Source: Microbulbifer agarilyticus (lineage in GTDB: Bacteria > Pseudomonadota > Gammaproteobacteria > Pseudomonadales > Cellvibrionaceae). From it: a stretch of 64,000 nt of DNA. Position 1 is the stretch's first letter. Every line of letters begins with the position of its first letter. Below are positions 25,535 to 34,326 of the stretch, piece by piece. The stretch covers positions 434,001 through 498,000 of the forward strand of contig NZ_JAIUZM010000003.1 in assembly GCF_020171345.1 (NCBI RefSeq). The letters are read 5' to 3'. Below the pieces are notes generated by a model. The model had not been told where the DNA came from. It did not search any database and saw only the letters and a list, made by a program, of their open reading frames with translations. A program made the position numbers and the translations under genes.

Positions 25535-26401
25535 TCAAAGCGAGGGCGCCTCGCCCGCGATAAGTGATTGCAGGAATGGCGTATACCCCACAACCCCTAT
25601 GATCAGCGCGACCGTTAGTGCGATCAGTACACCACCGGTCACATATTGTATTTGCGGGCTGCCGCGCTCGGCAGCGTAGAAATACAGCTGCAACGTCAGC
25701 AGCGGAAGCAGATAACAACCAAATGTCCACATGGGGAAGAACGGGTCACCAAACCCGGGTTCGAAGCCCAGCAACGTGCCGGTAATCAGGTAACTGAATA
25801 CACCCACGCGCAGAAACCACTGGGCATTTGAAACCAGGAATAGACGCAATGCCCATTTGCGGTGATTGGCGATATCCCGATTCTTTATGCACCGCAGTGC
25901 CATATAAGCAAAGTACAGGATAAATACCCCATTAATACTGGTGCCAATGGCTGACAGCATGTCCGGGCTGGTGCCTCTTATGAGTACCAGATAAAACCCG
26001 GATAAGGCGAGGCCCAATACGGTCGTAAGGTAGATATAACCATTAATGCGATGGAAGCGCGGAAATCGATTGCGCACTTGCGGAATGAGTTGCAGCGCAC
26101 CGCCAAATGCGACGATACCCGCGCCTAATGCGTGCGCAGCAAATGCCAGGTTGCCACCGAAATCACCGGCAACGTAGGGGGTACTGCCAAGGGGCTCAAA
26201 TCGGTTCCAGATTTCCAAGTTCGCGGTTAATACGGAAAACCCGTAAAACGCGATGATGTAATAAAGGAACATCCATTGGCCCACCAATAGCGAGCAAAAC
26301 CAGAATATTGATGCGCCTTTAAGCAAGCCGCGTGGCTGAATTGTCATCGGCGCGCCAGTTGCACCGGAAAAGGGTAAGCGGTCGAGGTATCTGCCCAACA
26401 T
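25535..26401 (-). CDS. DUF2306 multipass membrane protein
   Basis: This 288-residue membrane protein has about seven hydrophobic segments. The family's conserved histidine-rich turns are visible: FAAHALGAGIVAFGGALQL with RFPRFHRINGYIY, and the IANHRKWALRLF segment. DUF2306 proteins resemble heme-linked membrane cytochrome or reductase-like proteins, but no function is established. A second possible start lies at 26347 (MTIQPRG). The upstream gene is a membrane-anchored AraC regulator on the same strand, 110 bases away. It may regulate this gene or form an operon with it. Confidence 0.8.
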   Translation of the reverse strand: MLGRYLDRLPFSGATGAPMTIQPRGLLKGASIFWFCSLLVGQWMFLYYIIAFYGFSVLTANLEIWNRFEPLGSTPYVAGDFGGNLAFAAHALGAGIVAFGGALQLIPQVRNRFPRFHRINGYIYLTTVLGLALSGFYLVLIRGTSPDMLSAIGTSINGVFILYFAYMALRCIKNRDIANHRKWALRLFLVSNAQWFLRVGVFSYLITGTLLGFEPGFGDPFFPMWTFGCYLLPLLTLQLYFYAAERGSPQIQYVTGGVLIALTVALIIGVVGYTPFLQSLIAGEAPSL

Positions 26402-26511
26402 AAGATTCCATGCCTGTTGATGAATTTCTAGGCAGAGATTACGTGCGAGAAGGGCGATTTGCGTCCGGACGGGCCCGTTCGGACGTATTAGTACAACTAT
26501 TTGCGGCCAGT

Positions 26512-27663
26512 TTAGTGGGTTTGCTGCCTGCGGTAGGCGGTCGGGGTCTCGCCGACGGACTTTTTGAAGGCCGCATTAAAGGTGGACTTGGAGTTAAAAC
26601 CCACCTCGTAAGCGATCGCGGACACCTGCATATCGGAGCCTTTAACCAATTGCTTGGCCGCGTCGACTCGGTATTCATTCACAAACTGAAAGAAGTTGGT
26701 ATCCAGAAACTGCGATAGCGTCTCGGATATATGGTTTTCGCTTACGGATATGGTTTCAGAGAGCTTTTTTAACGATAAGTCGGATTCCATATATAACTTA
26801 TCTTTAGCCATTACTTGATTTAGTGTTTGGGCAATTTGCTGCATACGCTCGGCTTTCAGACTCGGTAGTCTGGACGGAGCGGCGCTCTCTTTATCTTTAT
26901 CCGTTTCTTTACCTTTATCCGAATCGGTCAATACCGGCTGGTTTATCGCCAGGTGCGCAAATACCAGCAATATCACCGCTTCAATAGTGGGCAGCACAAT
27001 ACCGGAACCAAACCACCGGTACCCTAAGAAGCCGACCATGTATTCAATTGCGAAAAGCAACCATGCGGCGCCCCATAACAGTAATACCACCCGGAACCAG
27101 TCCATCGAGCGATCCTCGATAGAGGCAAATCGATCCAACAGCTGGCGTCTATGTCGCGCATGGAGTCTCAGGGTAGCCACCAGATAGGCGCCGGTGAAGA
27201 GTATGAATGCCAGCATGGATACCACGCAGGTCGTAACCGCAATTTTCCAAAGCGCGGGGTCACGGGTCGATGGATCAGCTAGTGCCAGCTTTTCTTCGGG
27301 GGTGCTGCCGAAAAGAAACGGCAGCATGATCAATACAATCAGTACCGGGCCCAGCATCGCTAGAGCATAAGCTTTGCGTGGCAGTGCCTTATCCGGTGAC
27401 ATGGTGGCAAACGCATAGAAATAGAGCGCAGGCCCCAACAACATGCGTATAGGAAACTGCAATCCCGCCAGCGAAGGTGCGTATTGGTAAAAGCCGGAAT
27501 AGATATGCAGCTCGCCCAAGATATGTACGAGCAATAATGAGAACAGCGCAATCAAGTAGGCCGTTTGTCGCTGTCTTGGCTTGCTCAGGCACTCCAGCAA
27601 CGCAAACAGAGTCACACCCAACATGCTTGAGTAGATCACAGTAGGGACGACATTTACGGCCAT
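26512..27663 (-). CDS. Membrane-anchored AraC-family transcriptional regulator
   Basis: The N-terminal ~240 residues hold about seven hydrophobic helices. The C-terminal ~110 residues hold an AraC HTH pair (LSLKKLSETISVSENHISETL and VSAIAYEVGFNSKSTFNAAFKK then GETPTAYRR). This layout occurs in sensory membrane AraC proteins that respond to an envelope or lipid signal. I chose the ATG at 27663 (MAVNVVPTV). A TTG at 27690 would add nine residues. It is read leftwards toward the DUF2306 gene, the most likely target. The signal is unknown. Confidence 0.85.
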   Translation of the reverse strand: MAVNVVPTVIYSSMLGVTLFALLECLSKPRQRQTAYLIALFSLLLVHILGELHIYSGFYQYAPSLAGLQFPIRMLLGPALYFYAFATMSPDKALPRKAYALAMLGPVLIVLIMLPFLFGSTPEEKLALADPSTRDPALWKIAVTTCVVSMLAFILFTGAYLVATLRLHARHRRQLLDRFASIEDRSMDWFRVVLLLWGAAWLLFAIEYMVGFLGYRWFGSGIVLPTIEAVILLVFAHLAINQPVLTDSDKGKETDKDKESAAPSRLPSLKAERMQQIAQTLNQVMAKDKLYMESDLSLKKLSETISVSENHISETLSQFLDTNFFQFVNEYRVDAAKQLVKGSDMQVSAIAYEVGFNSKSTFNAAFKKSVGETPTAYRRQQTH

Positions 27664-27779
27664 AGTACGAACACGGTTACAGAGATCCAATAAAAGACGA
27701 TCTTATTACCGAATACAGCGCCCATCAATTGTTAAGCCGTCACTCATATGGCTATTGGGGAAGGTGAGGGTACTCATCG

Positions 27780-28192
27780 GGTGGTTGCTGATATCTGTGC
27801 ATACATATACTGGCCGCCATACCCCATGAATGGCAGCAGTTGGGCTTCCAAGCGTTCGGCCGCGAAGAAGCGGCCATGCTGTATTTCCCTACCATCGAAG
27901 CTCATCGCCGGGCGCAAGCCCTGTTGAAAGAGCGCGACATCGAGGTGTTTGAGGCGGATTTTCGCCTGCACGACCGTTACCTGATGGAGCGCTTTGCCCG
28001 CGGTAGCCTCTACTTTGAAGGCGAAGCCTGGGCCAGAGGCGGTTATACCGAATATCGCCAGGTGCGTCTCAAGGGTGCCGAGGTGCAGCCAGAGTTTAAG
28101 GTGGTGTCTCTGGACGTGGAGTGCTCCGGGCACAGGGAGCTGTATTCGATCGCTCTCTACGAGCATGGCGTGGAAGAAGTGTTGATGGTGGT
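27780..28192 (+). pseudogene. Decayed duplicate of the polB 5' region
   Basis: Sequence from GGTGGTTGCTGATATCTGTG at 27780 matches the polB upstream start at 31857. It then jumps from about 27806 to the equivalent of 32107, losing about 220 bases including the polB start codon and ~55 codons. From there it follows polB closely to about 28192, equivalent to about codon 182 of polB (EEVLMV). It reads FGREEAAMLYFPTI and the exonuclease DVECS motif, both with small changes. Nucleotide identity looks near 90 percent by eye. The frame continues a few codons beyond the break as unrelated text. It cannot make a working polymerase. Confidence 0.9.
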
Positions 28193-28330
28193 GTCATGTC
28201 AATTTTATGATTCTCGCTCTATTACCTGCTTCTGACCTCATAGAGCGGATCTCGCTCTAATTGTCACACCCCAACTATTACCGAATATCCCGGTATCGGA
28301 AAAGAGTAAGATGATTTGAACTTTTGGTGA

Positions 28331-28360
28331 CCTCCCCATTGATATAATGGGGAGGGTTTT
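28331..28360 (+). terminator. Intrinsic terminator
   Basis: CCTCCCCATT (28331-28340) pairs perfectly with AATGGGGAGG (28346-28355) across a five-base loop, followed by G then TTTT. It lies between the broken polB copy and the 3' end of the leftward cargo gene at 28371. It mainly stops rightward transcription. Confidence 0.75.
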
Positions 28361-28370
28361 CCAAGGTCAA

Positions 28371-29753
28371 TCAGGCATGCTCGCCGCGTTTACCATGCTC
28401 ACCGTGGTTACTGTGCGATTCGTGATCGGAGTGATCTTTATGATCTCGGTCGGGTTCGTTGTCCCTTACAGTACTATGCTCGCTAGAATGACCGCTTTCA
28501 CCCGTGCCATGATGTGAGTGGGGATCATTAGTAATGCCCGTTGAATCGGGTGGTGGCTTACCGCCGTCAGTTTTCGGCTCGCTCTGAGTAATGGTAGTAG
28601 ATTCACTCAGAGTCTCACCAAGTCCAGTTAGGGGATCTTTAGTTGGCGGTTTTTTGGAATCTTTGTGCTCAGACTCTTGCGCATTTTTTGCTTCTGACTG
28701 TGTCCAATGGTTTTCTGTTACCTTCGCAGAAAAATTCATTTCAGAATCAGGGATGAAGTCAACTGTTGATGGCCTTACATCGTGGTGGGCCTCAATAAAT
28801 GCCGGGAGGCCAGAATCAACATACCCTGAAGCCTTCAATTCATTGACTAGATCGCTGAGATAGTGGGAATGAACCTTGAGATGAATATCTGTTGGTAGTC
28901 TAGTAAAGGTCTCGTCAAGTATCATTGCAGACCTCGTCTCAGCAATCTCTTGCAGGACATCGAGTGACCCACGTACGACGGAGATGGCGCCATGGGAGTG
29001 TTGCTTCGCAAGAATTAGATATTCCATATGCGAAGGGCTGCCTAATGGAGCGAATTCTACGTTGAGACTATCGGCTACAATTTGGGGTTCATTCAGAAGC
29101 AGACTTAGGTTCATAATTAGATTTGCATAGGAATGACTTGAGTGTGTGACCTTGGATAATGAAGGGTTATTATGGCATTCCTGATTTCTGATTGAGTTAG
29201 CAACACGTAGAAGTGAGGCGCTCAATATGTTTTTCTCTATCAATGGCAAAATTTGCCCTTCCTGCACCCAGTACCGCATGTCCATCGCCATATACGGAGC
29301 TATGACTGTTTCGTAACCCATGGTCTTGGCGAATTCCTTAGCGCCTGTCATAGCCAATTCATGCTTAACGGCAGAGCCGTTTTCAATGGAGTGAATGCCG
29401 CTCAATGTTAAGTTTAGAGCTTGCTCAAGACTGATTTGATGGTGATCATCACCATGAATTAACCAATAGGTGCCCTGATGTTTATAGTCTTCGCCGGCAA
29501 CATGTATACCAATGCTACTCGGAGCATCCAGCCGTTCGACCTCGGATAAATGCTCAGTAATTTGGCGTAAGTCTTTGAAATGCTCAATGCTGATTGCTTT
29601 TGATGCTTCCTTAGATTGAAGGGCTAACCGAAGTTCCTTGCACCCATGGAGTGTACGTCCGAGATCGGGGCTACTTTTAGCAAGGGTTTGGCCGCGGCTG
29701 GTGAATCCGCCAGGTTTGGCGAAGGTTTTTAAGAGTTTTTCGAATATATACAC
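28371..29753 (-). CDS. Unknown cargo protein with His/Asp-rich tail
   Basis: This gene encodes 460 residues. I chose the GTG at 29753 because GAGGAGG lies six bases upstream, overlapping the end of the preceding gene. A longer frame to 29834 would run 80 bases into that gene without a ribosome site. The first ~320 residues are mixed alpha/beta, with no motif I recognise; HVAGEDYKHQGTYWLIHG and YLILAKQHSHGAISVV are notable. The last ~90 residues are charged and low-complexity, ending in His-Asp-Glu-Ser runs (HKDHSDHESHSNHGEHGKRG). Such tails can bind Zn or Ni. It is translationally linked to the 579-residue gene, so the two probably act together. Confidence 0.75.
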   Translation of the reverse strand: MYIFEKLLKTFAKPGGFTSRGQTLAKSSPDLGRTLHGCKELRLALQSKEASKAISIEHFKDLRQITEHLSEVERLDAPSSIGIHVAGEDYKHQGTYWLIHGDDHHQISLEQALNLTLSGIHSIENGSAVKHELAMTGAKEFAKTMGYETVIAPYMAMDMRYWVQEGQILPLIEKNILSASLLRVANSIRNQECHNNPSLSKVTHSSHSYANLIMNLSLLLNEPQIVADSLNVEFAPLGSPSHMEYLILAKQHSHGAISVVRGSLDVLQEIAETRSAMILDETFTRLPTDIHLKVHSHYLSDLVNELKASGYVDSGLPAFIEAHHDVRPSTVDFIPDSEMNFSAKVTENHWTQSEAKNAQESEHKDSKKPPTKDPLTGLGETLSESTTITQSEPKTDGGKPPPDSTGITNDPHSHHGTGESGHSSEHSTVRDNEPDRDHKDHSDHESHSNHGEHGKRGEHA

Positions 29754-29754
29754 T

Positions 29755-31494
29755 TCAGGCCTCCTCAAGAGGTGTAGTTTTTGCTTTGCCGGGGGCTGCT
29801 TCAATAAATTTTTGTGCAACACCAAACACCGCAAGCCAGGACTTATAACAGATGTTGGCTACATCGTAGGTTGTAGTGTCTAAGTCAGGATCAATCTTGA
29901 ATCCGTAATCATTGGTGTAGTTGGTGAGTACAAATGCTACCCATGCAATGAATGAGCGGCCTGCCTGAGACTCCATAAATCCTGGGTGATCAGGGCTGCA
30001 AATGTGTGCATCGTGCGGCCCCCATAGTATTTGGTCGTATCCAGAGACAGCGTGGTTGCCGGGGTTTCCCTTGGAATAGGGGGTGCGAAAGGTGTGATGG
30101 TTATTATTAAGATCGGCCACGCGAATACCTTCGGCAGCCGCCTTGTAACCAAATATGATGTCGCAAAGGATATTGCCTGCATCACTAGGCATCACCCAGT
30201 TGATAGTCAGAGTACAGTGAAATCCCCTGTAGTTTGCCAAAAATCCATCGTAATTGGGCGCCGAAACGGTTGCGTCCTTAATTTCGGTTTGCTCATTCGA
30301 GCAGTTCCGGATTACTTCATCGTCAAGGTGAATTATGCTAGTCGCCATAACGGTAAATTTAGTGGTTTTATCGTTCTCAAGAAAAACAAATCCATCCCTT
30401 ATTGTTGGCTGTTGGGTGTTGATTTGAATGTCGTCAATACGTTTCATTATTGACATCCAAGAGCTTAAGGCATCCCCTCTATTTGGATCCACTCTTGCCA
30501 ACCATGAACCTGCCATGTCTGGGTTGAGTTTTTCATAAAGAATTATCCAGCAATCCTGTGCCGATTTTTCAACTCCCTCATCCTTCGAATACCAACGATG
30601 AGATTTGACTGCTTCCATGAGATCAAATTCATCAGAATCCCATTCAGGCCAAAGTGCTTCAATGGGCATCAGATTTACGAGGGAATAGAGAATTACGGCA
30701 TTAATGGCCACGCCGACGATCTTACAGTAGGCGTCAATTGAGCAGTTGGCATATGTTGGAGGGTAGGTAAGATTAAGGGATTCGGGTCGCTGCATTAAAT
30801 GGGAGACCTGCTTGGTCACGCGGCTGAATTCCTTGGACCCAATCATGGTCCAAACGATACCAAGGCCTCCGGTTCGACTCAAAACGGTTGCTCTGTTGTG
30901 CTGCCGGTTTAACCATTTAGAACTGAATCCTTTCCTGGCTGTAGTAACATCTGATGGCTTCTCCAGCATATTCGACATCAGATTTTGAAGGTCTAGGGCG
31001 TAAGCTTCGAGTGTGTCCAGGTCCTCTCTGATCTTATCTTGGGTGATAAATCTTTTTAATTCATCCTCAAGGACGACAAATTCATTTTTTGCTTCATTGC
31101 TAACTTCCTTCAACTTTTTCTGGAAGGCGGCTTGCCGGCCTAGATTATCGATTAACTCCTGAAATGCACCGACCGCTGCTGCTATTCCGGCACCAGCTTC
31201 GGGTATTGCAAAAGCAAGCATGGTAACGGTGCTCAGGGTATTGTCGAGTGTCCATGTGGGAGGCGAGTTTAAGGGTTCAGCTGTATTGGATTTTGTATAC
31301 CATCGGGCCTCAGTAATGGGTGTATCCTTATGCTTAAACTTGCTGTCCGGGGAGAAGTCACCTCTGGAATGAGTGATGGCATCAAAGATTTTGTGGCTGA
31401 GCTTCGAGTGATCGAAAGACAACGTAGGCGGGGAAGATTTCAGAAAGGTCTTGATTAGGGCAATGGCATCACCGTAGCTCATCCCTGTAGTCAT
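29755..31494 (-). CDS. Unknown cargo protein, possible alpha-helical pore-former-like N-terminus
   Basis: This gene encodes 579 residues of no family I recognise. Residues ~90-190 have a long hydrophobic segment (AFAIPEAGAGIAAAVGAFQ) followed by charged helices with heptad-like spacing. This loosely recalls helical membrane-inserting toxin domains. The C-terminal third is rich in beta-like and aromatic text (ILWGPHDAHICSPDHPGF). No catalytic motif is clear. No signal peptide is visible, so it is probably cytosolic or exported by other means. Composition is AT-richer than its neighbours. It is first of the two-gene leftward operon inside the polB duplication. Toxin-like function is only a hypothesis. 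Confidence 0.7.
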   Translation of the reverse strand: MTTGMSYGDAIALIKTFLKSSPPTLSFDHSKLSHKIFDAITHSRGDFSPDSKFKHKDTPITEARWYTKSNTAEPLNSPPTWTLDNTLSTVTMLAFAIPEAGAGIAAAVGAFQELIDNLGRQAAFQKKLKEVSNEAKNEFVVLEDELKRFITQDKIREDLDTLEAYALDLQNLMSNMLEKPSDVTTARKGFSSKWLNRQHNRATVLSRTGGLGIVWTMIGSKEFSRVTKQVSHLMQRPESLNLTYPPTYANCSIDAYCKIVGVAINAVILYSLVNLMPIEALWPEWDSDEFDLMEAVKSHRWYSKDEGVEKSAQDCWIILYEKLNPDMAGSWLARVDPNRGDALSSWMSIMKRIDDIQINTQQPTIRDGFVFLENDKTTKFTVMATSIIHLDDEVIRNCSNEQTEIKDATVSAPNYDGFLANYRGFHCTLTINWVMPSDAGNILCDIIFGYKAAAEGIRVADLNNNHHTFRTPYSKGNPGNHAVSGYDQILWGPHDAHICSPDHPGFMESQAGRSFIAWVAFVLTNYTNDYGFKIDPDLDTTTYDVANICYKSWLAVFGVAQKFIEAAPGKAKTTPLEEA

Positions 31495-31944
31495 AACAAT
31501 ATCCTTTGTTGTTTTTGGTGTCAGTATCAGTATTCCAATTACATCCTTGAGAAGCCTATTGTATTTGCCACTATAAATTTGGTCGAGTAAATAATTAATT
31601 TAGGACTCAGGGTATTAAGTAATGCGGGCGTTGCTCAGTAATAAGTTGAATAAGAACAACATTGTGAAGCTAACTGCGGTGAGTGCGTTTGATTCCAAAT
31701 AATTTAATATAACTCCATTTCTCAGGCTCTCTTTGGGCGGTGAAGGTAATAGCCTGCTCATTTCTTCCTAGGCTTTGCCAGTAACTTAGTCGCTTCTAGT
31801 GCGTTGTTGTCTATATCCGGCCTAGGTAGCCCGCCAAAGACCTCTAGTCCAACTCTGGTGGTTGCTGATATCTGTGTATCTATCCAGTAGAATGGCGCCA
31901 TCACCTAAACAGCTCGAACCCAAGCCTCAACTAAGTACACTCTC
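31495..31944. other. Intergenic region upstream of the cargo operon and polB
   Basis: This ~450-base divergent region carries the leftward promoter for the cargo operon and the rightward one for polB. From 31857 it contains the duplicated segment shared with 27780. I could not place clear -35/-10 boxes or operators. Confidence 0.6.
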
Positions 31945-34326
31945 GTGCCCCAAGGTTTCCTCCTCACTCGCCACAGCTTCGATCAGCGCGGCAGCACCTG
32001 CATCCACTACTGGCTGGCCACGCCCGAGGGCCCGGCCAAGCTGGTCATTGAGGGCGAGCGCCCGGTGTTTATGGTGAAGGTGGCACAGCGCGCGCAGGTG
32101 CAACAAATACTGGCCACCGTACCCCACGAATGGCAGCAGCTGGGCTTTCAGACCTTCGGCCGCGAAGAAGCGGCCATGCTGTATTTCCCTACCATTGACG
32201 CCCATCGCCGGGCGCAAGCCCTGTTGAAAGAGCGGGGCATTGAGGTGTTTGAGGCGGATTTTCGCCTGCACGACCGCTACCTGATGGAGCGCTTTGCCCG
32301 CGGTGGCCTCTACTTTGAAGGCGAAGCTCGGGCCAGAGAGGGTTATACCGAGTATCGCCAGGTTCGTCTCAAGGGTGCCGAAGTACAGCCGGATTTCAAG
32401 GTGGTGTCCCTCGACGTGGAGTGCTCCGGCAAGGGCGAGCTGTATTCCATCGGTCTCTATGGCCATGGGGTGGAAGAAGTGCTGATGGTTGGTGAACCGG
32501 AAGACGCCGACACCACCATGCACTGGGTGGAAAACGAACGGGCACTGCTGCAGGCGCTGGAAGCCAGGATCACCGCCCTGGACCCGGACATCATCATCGG
32601 CTGGGCCGTGGTGGACTTCGATTTCCGGTTGCTGCTGAAAAGAGCTGGGCGCTATGGACTGCGCTTGAAGCTGGGGCGTGGTGGCACCGAGGCCCGCTGG
32701 CGGGATGGCCGCGAGGGCAATCAAGGCTTTGTGACGTTGCCGGGTAGGGTAGTGCTGGATGGCATCGACGGACTGAAGAGCGCCACCTACAACTTCGAAA
32801 GCTTTAGCCTGGAGTTTGTAGCGCAGACGCTGCTGGGCCGAGGCAAGGACACCGAAGACGTGGACAACCGCCTGGGCGTGATTGAGCACGACTTCCGCCA
32901 TAACAAGCCCAAGCTCGCCGCCTATAACCTGGAAGACTGCCGCCTGGTCTGGGACATCTATGAGCACACCCGCCTACTGGATTACCTGCGCCTCCGCGCC
33001 CAGCTCACCGGCCTTGAACTCGACCGCAGCGGCGGTTCCGTTGCGGCGTTTACCAACCTTTACCTGCCCAAACTCCACCGCAGCCACTATGTAGCGCCCA
33101 ATCTGCCGGCCGATGGTGGTCTGGCGAGTCCGGGCGGCTATGTGATGGATTCCCGGCCCGGCCTGTATGACAACGTACTGGTGCTGGATTTTAAGAGTCT
33201 GTATCCCAGCATCATTCGCACCTTCAAAATTGATCCTATGGGTTTGGTTGAGGGCTTGGCCGACGGAGAGAAAGGGGAAGTAGAAGAGGGCCTGGCGGAT
33301 GAAAACACCATCCCCGGTTTTCGTGGTGCGCGTTTCTCCCGCGACAAGCATTTCCTGCCAGACATCATTACCAACCTCTGGGCCCAGCGCGACATCGCCA
33401 AGCAGGAGCAGGATGCCGCCCGGTCCCAGGCCATCAAGATCATCATGAACTCCTTTTACGGAGTGCTAGGAAGCGGTGGTTGCCGTTTTTACGACACGCG
33501 CCTCGCCAGCTCCATTACCCTGCGTGGTCACGAGATCATGCAGCAGACTGCGAGCTGGATTGAGGAGCTGGGCCACCAGGTTATTTATGGCGATACCGAT
33601 TCCACGTTCGTCTGGCTGAGCGGCCAACCCAGCCCCGAAGAAGCCGATGCGATCGGCAAGAACCTCGCCAACGAAATGAATACACGCTGGCAGAACAAAC
33701 TTAATGAAGAGTTGGCGCTGGAGTGTGAACTGGAACTGGAATTCGAAACCCACTACCAACGCTTTTTGATGCCCACCATTCGCGGCTCTGAGGCCGGCTC
33801 CAAGAAACGCTACGCGGGCCTGGTGGTGAACGGCGATAAAGAAAAGCTGGTGTTCAAGGGCCTGGAAACTGTCCGCAGCGACTGGACCGAACTCGCCAAG
33901 CAGTTCCAGACCAAACTCTACGCCATGGTGTTTCACGGCGAAGACCCATCCGACTATATCCGCGAAACCGTAGAGAAAACCCGGGCAGGTGAGATGGATG
34001 AGCAACTGGTGTACCGCAAGCGCCTAAGGCGCAAGCTCGAACAATACGTAAAAAACGTACCACCCCACGTACGCGCCGCCAGACTAGCCGACGAGCGCCG
34101 CCGCCAGCAGGGCCTGTCACCGCAGTACCAAAACAAAGGCTGGATTCGCTACGCAATCACCCTCAACGGCCCCGAGCCAGTGGACTACCTCCAGTCCCCA
34201 ATCGATTACCAGCACTATATCGACCGGCAGTTAAAGCCAGTGGCCGATGCCATTTTGCCGTTTATTGATCTCGACTTTGATAGCTTGGTGGATGGTCAGA
34301 TGGGCCTATTCGGAGGAGCCGAGTGA
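31945..34326 (+). CDS. polB: DNA polymerase II (family B)
   Basis: Pol II is the SOS-associated family B polymerase used in replication restart and lesion bypass. The 793-residue protein begins like E. coli Pol II (MPQGFLLTRH versus its GFILTRH), from a GTG at 31945. The 3'-5' exonuclease motif SLDVECS lies near residue 155 and DIIIGWAVVDFDF near 215. Polymerase motif A is DFKSLYPS near 415. The KIIMNSFYGVLGSGG and YGDTDST catalytic motifs follow in order. Length is normal and all catalytic residues appear intact. Its 5' end is duplicated upstream at 27780-28192, so the current 5' third may have come with an inserted element. The stop overlaps the next gene's start. Confidence 0.95.
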   Translation: MPQGFLLTRHSFDQRGSTCIHYWLATPEGPAKLVIEGERPVFMVKVAQRAQVQQILATVPHEWQQLGFQTFGREEAAMLYFPTIDAHRRAQALLKERGIEVFEADFRLHDRYLMERFARGGLYFEGEARAREGYTEYRQVRLKGAEVQPDFKVVSLDVECSGKGELYSIGLYGHGVEEVLMVGEPEDADTTMHWVENERALLQALEARITALDPDIIIGWAVVDFDFRLLLKRAGRYGLRLKLGRGGTEARWRDGREGNQGFVTLPGRVVLDGIDGLKSATYNFESFSLEFVAQTLLGRGKDTEDVDNRLGVIEHDFRHNKPKLAAYNLEDCRLVWDIYEHTRLLDYLRLRAQLTGLELDRSGGSVAAFTNLYLPKLHRSHYVAPNLPADGGLASPGGYVMDSRPGLYDNVLVLDFKSLYPSIIRTFKIDPMGLVEGLADGEKGEVEEGLADENTIPGFRGARFSRDKHFLPDIITNLWAQRDIAKQEQDAARSQAIKIIMNSFYGVLGSGGCRFYDTRLASSITLRGHEIMQQTASWIEELGHQVIYGDTDSTFVWLSGQPSPEEADAIGKNLANEMNTRWQNKLNEELALECELELEFETHYQRFLMPTIRGSEAGSKKRYAGLVVNGDKEKLVFKGLETVRSDWTELAKQFQTKLYAMVFHGEDPSDYIRETVEKTRAGEMDEQLVYRKRLRRKLEQYVKNVPPHVRAARLADERRRQQGLSPQYQNKGWIRYAITLNGPEPVDYLQSPIDYQHYIDRQLKPVADAILPFIDLDFDSLVDGQMGLFGGAE

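Larger units (their letters stand above)
28193..32489. mobile_element. Inferred ~4.3-kb insertion in polB with a replacement 5' end
   Basis: The polB-derived sequence ends at about 28192, inside what would be codon ~182. The intact polB carries the same segment at its own 5' end (31857-32489). The simplest reading is that an element entered polB near codon 182. It brought two genes and a fresh polB 5' end that restores the gene, leaving the original 5' end to decay upstream. The interior is AT-richer than the flanks. No integrase or terminal repeat was found, so a large duplication with later insertion remains possible. Confidence 0.55.

Noticed and set aside
28371..31494. Assigning a named toxin or restriction family to the cargo pair
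   Set aside because: The helical text is only suggestive and no catalytic motif is clear, so no family is claimed.
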